From: Thermogemmatispora tikiterensis
GTDB taxonomy: Bacteria; Chloroflexota; Ktedonobacteria; Ktedonobacterales; Ktedonobacteraceae
DNA length: 64,000 nucleotides
Assembly: GCF_003268475.1 (NCBI RefSeq)
Contig: NZ_MCIF01000002.1
Coordinates: 3,149,382-3,213,381 of the forward strand
Direction: 5' to 3'
Notes under the pieces: model-generated
Databases searched by the model: none
What the model was told of the DNA's origin: nothing
The model's input: only the letters and a program-made list of their open reading frames with translations
Part shown: in pieces, positions 57,379 through 64,000 of the stretch
Position numbering within the stretch: the first letter of the stretch is position 1
Layout of the letters: every line of letters starts with the position of its first letter
Position numbers and translations under genes: made by a program

Positions 57379-58743
57379 ATGCTACCAGTAGATAGCACCC
57401 ACGCCGTCGGTCGCAACGACGGTTTGCTTGAGGCGCTCAGTACGATCGCTTTGCAGCTGCGAGCTTTGCGCACGCTGGTGACCGAGCCTCTTGCCCCTGA
57501 GCAGCTTTCCAGCCTGGCTCAGGGCCTGGCTCTGGTGGAGGAAGAGGTTACGATCTTGCTGACCGAGCTGCGCCTCGCCAGCGAGACCCCGATCGACGGG
57601 GAGCCGGAGCAACAGACGGCGAGGCTGGCGGAAGCGCTGGGGCGATTGGTGGAGGAGCGCGCCGAAGCCCTGGGGGCCGCCAGCCGGGTTCAGGTGACAG
57701 GCGAGATGCGGCAGCTGGACCCCTCGGCAGCAGTCCTGCTTTACCGCCTGACGCGCGCGGCCCTCGCTATGGTGGCCTATCATCGGGCCGTCCGCCATCT
57801 GCGGCTGACCCTGCACTATGGCCGCGAGAGGCTGGAGTTAACCCTGAGCGACGACGGCACCCTTGACGAGGCGGACACGGTTGTGGCAGCGCCTCCTTTT
57901 GCGCCGGCTATCACTGATCAGGAGGCCCTGAGCCAGCAGCTGCATGCTCTGGGCGGCAGCCTGACGATCAGCAGCGAGCCAGGCCAGGATCACCGGATCA
58001 GTTTCAGCCTGCCCTACAGGCGTCCGCCTGGCTCTAGCCCTGGGCCGCTCTTGCCCACCGGGGGAGCGGAGACATCTCCTCAGAGCCTGCGCCTGCTGGT
58101 GGTCGCTGCCCAACCCGTGATGCGCGCCGGTCTGCGTCGTCTGCTAGAGAGCTACCCCGATCTGCAGGTCATCGGCGAGGCCGCCAGTGGCATCCAGGCC
58201 AGCGGCGAAGCCCTGGAATTGGGTCCACAGGTGGTACTGCTCGATCTTCCTTTGCCCGACGAGCAAGGAGTAGAAACCTTACGCCAAATGAAGCAGCTGA
58301 GCCCCGATACCCATATTCTTGTGCTCTCTGCTTCCAGTCGTCCCGAGCACCTTTCAGCCGCGCTAAGGGCCGGAGCCGACGGCTATCTGCTCAGGGAAGT
58401 AGCCCCCGACGAGCTGGTCCAGGCTATCCGTGCGGTGGCCCGGGGAGAGACCGTAGTTCAGCCTCAACTGGCGGCGCGCCTGCTGACGCGCCTCAGCCAG
58501 GGAGAGGTCAGCCCTACCTCCAGCTCGCTGACAGCTCGCGAACGTCAGGTTCTGCTGCTGCTGGCTCGCGGCCTGCGCAACAAAGAAATCGCCCGTCGCC
58601 TGCAGGTCAGCGAGCGCACAGTGAATTTCCATCTGGCCAATATCTACCAGAAGCTGCAGGTCTCGGGACGCACCGAGGCCCTCAGTCGAGCTATAGAGGA
58701 GGGCCTGCTCCCGCTCGATGCCCTGGCATCTACCGAATCTTGA
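57379..58743 (+). CDS. Fused GHKL-like / receiver / LuxR regulator with degenerate signalling sites
   Basis: A 454-residue single-chain protein. Residues 10-215 resemble a NarX-type kinase end: helices, then a GHKL-like fold (LLYRLTRAALAMVAYHRAVR, LTLSDDGTLDEADT). The Asn of the ATP-binding N box is lost (Met) and no phospho-His region is seen. Residues 236-350 form a receiver: Asp289 is kept (VVLLDLPLPDEQG), but the acidic pair is Ala243-Ala244 (LLVVAAQP) and the Lys is Arg339 (GYLLRE). Residues 383-440 form an intact LuxR HTH (LTARERQVLLLLARGLRNKE). It probably regulates genes without phosphorylation. GCAGGAGAG lies upstream of the ATG. Confidence 0.82.
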   Translation: MLPVDSTHAVGRNDGLLEALSTIALQLRALRTLVTEPLAPEQLSSLAQGLALVEEEVTILLTELRLASETPIDGEPEQQTARLAEALGRLVEERAEALGAASRVQVTGEMRQLDPSAAVLLYRLTRAALAMVAYHRAVRHLRLTLHYGRERLELTLSDDGTLDEADTVVAAPPFAPAITDQEALSQQLHALGGSLTISSEPGQDHRISFSLPYRRPPGSSPGPLLPTGGAETSPQSLRLLVVAAQPVMRAGLRRLLESYPDLQVIGEAASGIQASGEALELGPQVVLLDLPLPDEQGVETLRQMKQLSPDTHILVLSASSRPEHLSAALRAGADGYLLREVAPDELVQAIRAVARGETVVQPQLAARLLTRLSQGEVSPTSSSLTARERQVLLLLARGLRNKEIARRLQVSERTVNFHLANIYQKLQVSGRTEALSRAIEEGLLPLDALASTES

Positions 58744-59149
58744 GAGCAAGAGCAGTGCAGAGCCAGCGCCGCTCTGAGGTGGCCCGTTGGCTGCCAGCAG
58801 GCCCGGATGCCTCAAAACGAGTCTTCTTCAAACCATCTTCCCACCCACCTTGTACTCTTGCATGAGAATATGCTATCCTCACCCTAAGACTGGAGGCGAC
58901 TTTTTAGCGCGGCATGGGAGTCCTTTTCGCCCACCGGAAGCACAGGAGGCAAGACCGGCTGCCTCGCTTTTTGCCGCCAGGCCAGACCGCGCGGGCCGCA
59001 CTGGAAAGGAATACGATGCTGGCATGGCAGAGAGAAAACAGCAGAACTGGTTTATTCCCCTGCGTGTACGCCTGCGCAGCGGCAACGAGCCGACACGCCA
59101 GGAACGGAGCGTCCATCACGAGACTAACCATGCACGGAGTAGGGCTGCT
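58744..59149. other. Region upstream of the GAF/MCP gene, 406 bp
   Basis: The frame of the next gene stays open through here, but TTGTAC (58850-58855), 18 bases, TATCCT (58874-58879) is a good promoter inside it. The third-position GC is low until 59150, so I treat it as leader. An in-frame ATG at 59024 could start a longer protein. Confidence 0.5.
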
Positions 59150-60862
59150 ATGACTACCTTCCCCCCGCTCAATACCTCAGCGGAGCGCGAGCGCTTCGCC
59201 TCACGACCTCAGTCCGCCGTACCTGCAGCAGTGCCCGCCACCGGCCCCGCCAGCGCGACCGGTACGGCCAATCCGGCGACAACCCAGGAGCAGGCGCTTT
59301 ATACGCGCCAGGTCAAGGAGCTGATCCGCCTGGGTAACATGCTGCGCGCTGAGCTGGGCCTGGAGGAGGTGCTCCAGCAGATCGCCGCTTCGATCACCGC
59401 CTGCACTGGCTTCCGCAGCGCAGTGATTAAGCTGCTGCAAGAGAATAGCGAGTACCTGAAGGCTGTAGCCTTCGCCGGTATCTCCAGCGAGGACCAGCGC
59501 CGCCTCATCGAGCATCCAATGCGGGTGGAGCAGATGCTGCGTCAGATGCGACCAGAGTTCCGCATCAGCCAGAGCTATTTTATTTCGCACGAGCATATCC
59601 ATGAGTTTGCTGATGTCACCCTGGTCGGCAATATGCCACTCAGCGACTATCAGCCCGGTGGCTGGCACCCGCTCGATATGCTGATTGTGCCGCTCTACAG
59701 TCCACGCAAGAGGCAGCTGGTCGGCTTTATCTCCCTCGACGAGCCGGAGGATGGCCAGATCCCGACGCTGGAGCGCATCGAGATCCTCGAACTCTTTGCC
59801 AACCAGGCGGCCATCGCGATCGACAACGCTCAGGTCTTCGCCCAGCAGGAGGCCGAACATCGCTCTCTGCAGGAGGCTATTGCCGCTCTGCGTGCCGATC
59901 TGGAGCCGCTCAGTCGCGGCGATCTGCGGGTCCGACTACAAGCCCGTCATGCCTCCCTGGAGCCGGTGGTGGAGGTACTCAATACGCTGATCGAGCAGCT
60001 CCATGCTATCGTCTCCGACCTCCAGAAAAGCACGCGCACGCTCGATGACTACACTCACGGCCTGCAGCGAAGCGCTGAGCTGCTGGTGCGCGACGCCGAT
60101 CAACAGGAGCGCCAGGTCTACCATCTCTCCCACGAGGTCGATCAGCTGACGACTCTGATCCGCCAGCTGGGTGAACACGCCGCCAGGCTAACGCAGATGA
60201 CCTCGGAGGCCCTGGACGTGACGGCCAAGGGACAGGAGACGGTGGATCGGGCCGTGGAGGGCATCCGGCAGGTGCGCGAGGCGACCATGCAGTCTGCCCG
60301 CCTCATGAAGCGCCTGAGCGAGAGCGGTCAGGAGATTAATGAGACAGTGACGGCCATTACTGATCTGACGGCCAGCATGAATCTGCTGGCACTCAACGCG
60401 GCTATCGAGGCCGTGCGTGCCAGCGAGTACGGTCAGGGCTTCGCGGTGATCGCCCAGGAGATTCGCACCCTGGCGGTGCGCAGCGCCGAAGCGGCGCGCA
60501 AGGTTGCTACCCACATCCGTACGGTGCAGCACGAGACAACGGCCATTTCCCAGAGCGTGGAGCGCAATACGCAGCAGGTGATCACGCAGACCGACCTGGT
60601 CACGCAGACCGGCATCGAACTGGATGCCATTCTGACAGTGGCTGAGCAGATCGCCGATCTGGCCGATGTGATCCATGTCGATACAGAACGCCAGAGCAAA
60701 AGCTCGCAGCTGGCCGTCGCTTCCATAGGGGAAATGTCGCGAATGAGCGCGGAACTCAACGAGCACCTGCAGCATAGCAAACAGGCCGTTGATACAATGG
60801 TCAGTCTGACCGAGAGCCTGCGCCGGCGCCTGGCACCGTTCAAGGTGCAAGAAGAGCTGTGA
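59150..60862 (+). CDS. Soluble GAF-domain chemoreceptor-like protein
   Basis: A 570-residue protein without membrane helices. A disordered start leads to a GAF domain (about 60-245: IRLGNMLRAELGLEEVLQQI, FANQAAIAIDNAQVF). A HAMP-like linker follows (DLEPLSRGDLRVRLQARHAS), then a methyl-accepting signalling hairpin whose tip reads LTASMNLLALNAAIEAVRAS and EYGQGFAVIAQEIRTLAVRS. The tip binds CheW/CheA in chemoreceptors; no che genes are in the window. It could be a cytoplasmic sensor of redox, nucleotide or small ligand. Start chosen by codon use and promoter position. Confidence 0.85.
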   Translation: MTTFPPLNTSAERERFASRPQSAVPAAVPATGPASATGTANPATTQEQALYTRQVKELIRLGNMLRAELGLEEVLQQIAASITACTGFRSAVIKLLQENSEYLKAVAFAGISSEDQRRLIEHPMRVEQMLRQMRPEFRISQSYFISHEHIHEFADVTLVGNMPLSDYQPGGWHPLDMLIVPLYSPRKRQLVGFISLDEPEDGQIPTLERIEILELFANQAAIAIDNAQVFAQQEAEHRSLQEAIAALRADLEPLSRGDLRVRLQARHASLEPVVEVLNTLIEQLHAIVSDLQKSTRTLDDYTHGLQRSAELLVRDADQQERQVYHLSHEVDQLTTLIRQLGEHAARLTQMTSEALDVTAKGQETVDRAVEGIRQVREATMQSARLMKRLSESGQEINETVTAITDLTASMNLLALNAAIEAVRASEYGQGFAVIAQEIRTLAVRSAEAARKVATHIRTVQHETTAISQSVERNTQQVITQTDLVTQTGIELDAILTVAEQIADLADVIHVDTERQSKSSQLAVASIGEMSRMSAELNEHLQHSKQAVDTMVSLTESLRRRLAPFKVQEEL

Positions 60863-61108
60863 AGGCGTCAGACTGCCTGTTTCGGCAGCGGGCGCGTCAC
60901 AGCGCATTGCTCTCCAGACGGGGAAGAGGCTCGGCCAGCCTGTTGTGCTCTGCGCGCTTCCGGCTCGGAGGCGGAGGTGGATGGAGCCATGTGGCCTGGA
61001 GACAGGCAGAATATCCATAGGCGACAGAGCCTGAGCCCCCAGGCTGCTCTGGGAGAGCCGGGGCGGGGCCGCTTCGAGCCAGTTAAGCTGGACCGGCGCG
61101 CTCCTCAG

Positions 61109-61930
61109 TTAAGCGTGGCGATACCAAAACTGGTCCCAGGCTTGCCAGAAGGTTGCGGCTGTTGAAATGACCGTCCGTGGCCCAACAATTTCCACTCCCT
61201 GGCGGCCCTTGAAGTCACTCGCCCATCCTGGCTCGGCCAACTCGACCTTGAAAGTGACCGGGCTGATGCTCGGTTTGTAGGGCTTGGGCCAGTTGCGCGT
61301 GCTCAGCGCCCGTGCCACGCCCATCTCGATCAGTGAACAGGCATCGCGTGGCGCCATATGGACGGCGGAAAAGCAGCTCAGTCCACGCTTGACCTCAGCC
61401 GTGACCACCTGTGGGCCGAGCAGGGCCGTCACCTCGCGACAGGTAGCCGCGTCACCGGAGACAAAGACAGCAGGAACATCCCAGCAGCCAGCGATGGCAG
61501 CAAGGATGCCACTCTCGCCAACGCGCGTTTCATTGATCCAGGCATTGTACCAGGCCTCGGAAGAAACAGTATGGCAGAGCACGCCATCGGGCGTGCCGGC
61601 CATCGCATGAGCGCCGACAAAGAGAATGGCGTCACAGCCGCGTTCGAAGGCTTCGACGTAGCGCGCCCAGGGGTGGCCCAGAACATATTGAGCACCAGAC
61701 TCCAGACGCTCCGGGAGAAAACTTTTGAAGTTATAAGCTCCACCGGCCCCGTGACAGTCTACCACTATGATTTCTGTGGCTCCAGCAGCGCGCGCTCCGC
61801 GCACCGCTGCATTCATCTCGTCAGTATAGAGCCTGCGCGCCTCTTCATAGAGCGGGCGACCTGCCGTAACCTGCTCCCAGTTCTCAATGCAGGCTACCCC
61901 TTCCATATCGCAAAAGATAACGATCCGCAT
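61109..61930 (-). CDS. M55 family D-aminopeptidase (DppA-like)
   Basis: A 273-residue zinc peptidase of the DppA type, which removes D-amino acids from the N-terminus of peptides. Metal ligands and active site: MRIVIFCDMEGVACIENWEQ (Asp8, Glu10), IIVVDCHGAGGAYNF (His), GAHAMAG (His), and NETRVGESG (Glu). DppA usually forms a decamer with a central tunnel. No dipeptide transporter is adjacent, unlike in Bacillus. About 20 residues shorter or equal to the family. Confidence 0.93.
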   Translation of the reverse strand: MRIVIFCDMEGVACIENWEQVTAGRPLYEEARRLYTDEMNAAVRGARAAGATEIIVVDCHGAGGAYNFKSFLPERLESGAQYVLGHPWARYVEAFERGCDAILFVGAHAMAGTPDGVLCHTVSSEAWYNAWINETRVGESGILAAIAGCWDVPAVFVSGDAATCREVTALLGPQVVTAEVKRGLSCFSAVHMAPRDACSLIEMGVARALSTRNWPKPYKPSISPVTFKVELAEPGWASDFKGRQGVEIVGPRTVISTAATFWQAWDQFWYRHA

Positions 61931-62140
61931 AGGGGAAGCTCTCCCTCAAGCACTGTAGAATCGCTTATAGATGTCCGTCAGTAGCATCTTGGCCTTCTCT
62001 ATCTTATATGACGTATCAGGAGACCAAAAGGCAAAAAATCAAAGCCCTTATCTTCCTACGGTTTCGCCATCTTCGCTGCTCTGGAAACAGGAGAACGGAT
62101 CAGGATTCATCCAGCCTTGCTTGCCACTGCTGACACTCGC

Positions 62141-62611
62141 TCAGGGGTGTCGTCGTTGACGTTGCGCGTATTTGCGCTCCAGCTCTTCCAGACGGCGCCG
62201 CTGGCGGGGACTCAGCTCATACTCACGATAGAGGCGGCGCCCGACCTTCCAGCCAAAGTAGCCGCAGATGATGGCGGCTACCACTGCGGCCAGAGCCATC
62301 ATCACCCGCAGGAGAGCACCATTGAAGAAATCGGAGAGCGGCGAGCCAACGAGGCGCACGGCCACAGGCAGGCAGAGGCTCAGTAAGAGGCCGACAGTCA
62401 CACCCAGACAGCAGCCCAGTGGACCACCGTTTGTTTCCCACTCTGGCGTGGCTGCCTCTACTGGCGCGGGCTGGCTGGCCGCTGCCTCCCCGGCACTGGC
62501 CTGGGGAGCCGCTTCAGAGACAGCGGCCTCCCCGTCTCTCTGGTCACGCCCGTCTGACTCCTGAGCTGCCTCTGAATGGAGCTGTTCCGGGTCATGGTTT
62601 ACATCCGACAT
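62141..62611 (-). CDS. Uncharacterised two-helix membrane protein
   Basis: A 156-residue protein: a long acidic, Ala/Glu/Gln-rich cytoplasmic N-terminus (about 1-65), two membrane helices (about 67-90, CCLGVTVGLLLSLCLPVAVR; about 103-125, VMMALAAVVAAIICGYFGWK) and a basic tail (SPRQRRRLEELERKYAQRQR). No homology recognised. It lies 20 bases after the uracil phosphoribosyltransferase gene on the same strand and may be cotranscribed. Confidence 0.65.
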   Translation of the reverse strand: MSDVNHDPEQLHSEAAQESDGRDQRDGEAAVSEAAPQASAGEAAASQPAPVEAATPEWETNGGPLGCCLGVTVGLLLSLCLPVAVRLVGSPLSDFFNGALLRVMMALAAVVAAIICGYFGWKVGRRLYREYELSPRQRRRLEELERKYAQRQRRHP

Positions 62612-62631
62612 CGCACCCTTCGTTATCCTCC

Positions 62632-63345
62632 TCAGAAGGTTCCAAACTGCCGGTCGCCGGCATCGCCCAGGCCCGGCAGAATAAAGCCGTAATCGTTCAG
62701 GCTCTCATCAAGAGCAGCAATGTAGATGTCGATATCTGGATGCACCTGCGAGAGCCGCAGCAACCCATAGGGAGCGGCAATGATGCCCACATAGCAGATG
62801 CGTGGAATATGCCGCTGCTTCAGGATCGAAATGGCATCGATCGCGGAGCCGCCAGTCGCCAGCATTGGATCGACGGCGTAACAGACTTGCAGGTTGACAG
62901 TACTGGGAAGCCGATTATAGTACTCCTGGGCCTGGAGCGTCCGCTCATCGCGCCGCAGACCCAGATGCCAGACCTGGGCATCTGGGATGACCTCGCGGAA
63001 CCCCTCCGCCAGCCCCAGACCAGCGCGCAGAATCGGCGTAATGCCGATGCCACCGGCCAGACGCTGGCCCACGGTTTTCTGCAGCGGCGTCTCCACCTCG
63101 ACCGGCTCTAGCGAGAGGTGGGCCGTGGCCTCATAGGCCAGCAAGGCCCCGATCTCCTTCACCAGGCGATAGAATTCGGTCGGCGGCGTGCGCCTGTCGC
63201 GCAAGGCTGTCATCTTATGCGCCACTACAGGGTGACGAGATATATGCACACGTGGTAGATTGAGGACCTCTTCTCGACGAGGTTGTGGCACTCCCTGCAT
63301 TGGGAGCACGGGCTGTTCTTCGCTCCGCGTACCAACTTCTGTCAT
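62632..63345 (-). CDS. upp: Uracil phosphoribosyltransferase
   Basis: A 237-residue salvage enzyme making UMP from uracil and PRPP. The PRPP loop is VDPMLATGGSAIDAISILK, the uracil site is near the C-terminus (DYGFILPGLGDAGDRQFGT), and GIGITPILRAGLGLAEGF is also diagnostic. The N-terminus is about 25 residues longer than usual (PRREEVLNLPRVHISRHPVV begins the homologous part). The first Met (63345) has a weak GAAGG upstream. Followed by the small membrane-protein gene. Confidence 0.95.
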   Translation of the reverse strand: MTEVGTRSEEQPVLPMQGVPQPRREEVLNLPRVHISRHPVVAHKMTALRDRRTPPTEFYRLVKEIGALLAYEATAHLSLEPVEVETPLQKTVGQRLAGGIGITPILRAGLGLAEGFREVIPDAQVWHLGLRRDERTLQAQEYYNRLPSTVNLQVCYAVDPMLATGGSAIDAISILKQRHIPRICYVGIIAAPYGLLRLSQVHPDIDIYIAALDESLNDYGFILPGLGDAGDRQFGTF

Positions 63346-63753
63346 CTTGCCTTCTCCTTCATGCTTGTGGCGGAAGAAAAGTGGCCTGTATGGTTGCCTT
63401 TATGCCATTCTATCAGAGATAATTGAGGGCGTCGAGAGTGTCCCATCCCGCCCGCCAGCTGCCAGCAAGCTCCTCAGCGACTGGCAGCTGGCACGGCGGA
63501 GCCAGCCCCTGCGCCACTTAGCCTGCGCTACTCTGCGCGTTCGTTACGCCCCGCCGCAGGGATGGCCTCCAGGCCACCCCCTGGCACAGACCAACCAACG
63601 GATGAACGAGGAAGCCGCGGCGAGTAACCGCGTGGCAAGCGAGTAAACTGGTTCCAGCGGCAGCGAGCTTGCCGGGGAACTGGCCAGGCTGGTCCGGGAC
63701 CTGGAAGTACGTGAAGTGCAGACAAGCAGGTCACGAGAGCCGACCAACTGTGC

Positions 63754-63759
63754 TATACT
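63754..63759 (+). promoter_or_regulatory. -10 box of the DUF503 gene (leaderless configuration)
   Basis: TATACT ends seven bases before the ATG, the same distance as at rlmN. No good -35 is seen. There is no ribosome site between the box and the start codon. Confidence 0.45.
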
Positions 63760-63765
63760 AGCCTC

Positions 63766-64000
63766 ATGGTCGTGGGAGTCTGTCAAATCACATTGCATCT
63801 GCCGTCGTGCCACTCGTTGAAAGCAAAACGGCAGGTTCTGAAATCGATTATGGCGCGCGTGCGCAACCAGTTCGAGGTAGCGATTGCCGAGGTAGATGGG
63901 CATGACCGCTGGCAGATCGCCTACCTGGGGCTGTCTTACGTGAGCACCAGCAGCCAGCACGCCGAAGAGGTCCTTGATCATGTCTGGCGCTTCATCGAAG
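63766..64000 (+). CDS. DUF503/YlxP-like protein (cut by window end)
   Basis: The first 78 codons of a gene that runs off the window. It reads MVVGVCQITLHLPSCHSLKA, KRQVLKSIMARVRNQFEVAI, AEVDGHDRWQIAYLGLSYVS, which is the pattern of the DUF503/YlxP family (about 95 residues, often beside rbfA and infB). The function is unknown. No ribosome site; a TATACT ends seven bases upstream, so the transcript is probably leaderless. Confidence 0.85.
   Translation, partial: MVVGVCQITLHLPSCHSLKAKRQVLKSIMARVRNQFEVAIAEVDGHDRWQIAYLGLSYVSTSSQHAEEVLDHVWRFIE

Overview
The window is GC-rich, densely coded bacterial chromosome with no IS element, phage, CRISPR array, rRNA or tRNA that I could see. The gene content suggests a Chloroflexota bacterium of the class Ktedonobacteria, close to Thermogemmatispora. 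This is inferred from content, not from a marker-gene tree: very large HTH/NB-ARC/WD40 proteins, many LuxR-type regulators, a DUF3090 protein, and an actinobacterial-type (group 1h) uptake [NiFe] hydrogenase locus with its DUF5947/DUF6084 accessory genes.

Layout. (1) 1-9.9 kb looks like a signalling or conflict island. It holds the C-terminal part of a STAND/TPR protein, a SWIM zinc-finger gene overlapping a dCTP-deaminase-like gene, a 1218-residue HTH/NB-ARC protein with 14 WD40 repeats, a divergent sigma-like gene, an esterase and a trypsin-TIR fusion. The divergent pair shares a control region in which GAACA/TGTTC inverted repeats sit on both -10 boxes. (2) 10-25 kb is housekeeping: hflX, a CvpA-like protein, rlmN, rpmB, Asp23/Gls24, a FakA-like DAK2 protein, a DegV-like fatty-acid carrier, a coupled pair of unknown small genes, DUF3090, a 2-hydroxyacid dehydrogenase, a PAP2-like membrane protein, a GT4 glycosyltransferase and a NarL-type regulator. 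(3) 24.9-33.3 kb is the F1Fo ATP synthase operon in the order Z-B-E-F-H-A-G-D-C, with a good promoter and a terminator but unusually long internal gaps. (4) 33.4-35 kb has a TPM-domain membrane protein with a glycine-rich tail and a decayed partial duplicate of it.

(5) 35.1-50.5 kb is one long minus-strand hydrogenase locus. In transcription order: small subunit, large subunit, a NifU-like protein, DUF5947, DUF6084, two uncharacterised proteins, the maturation protease, a 34-residue membrane peptide, hypA, hypB, hypF, hypC, a SIS-domain protein with a broken motif, a HypC-like protein without the N-terminal Cys, an intact SIS-domain protein, hypD and hypE. Most neighbours overlap or nearly touch. 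The locus should make and mature an H2-oxidising enzyme, plausibly for scavenging atmospheric H2; the ATP synthase operon close by is ordinary energy metabolism.

(6) 50.5-64 kb has a 1.2 kb apparently non-coding stretch with divergent promoters, a membrane-anchored FG-GAP-like protein, endonuclease IV, ScpB, ClpB, a fused but degenerate sensor-response regulator, a soluble GAF/MCP-type transducer, an M55 D-aminopeptidase, a small membrane protein, uracil phosphoribosyltransferase and the start of a DUF503/YlxP gene that runs off the end.

All calls come from reading the sequence and family knowledge; no database search was run. Start sites were moved from the longest frame where a Shine-Dalgarno, promoter position or family N-terminus argued for it.
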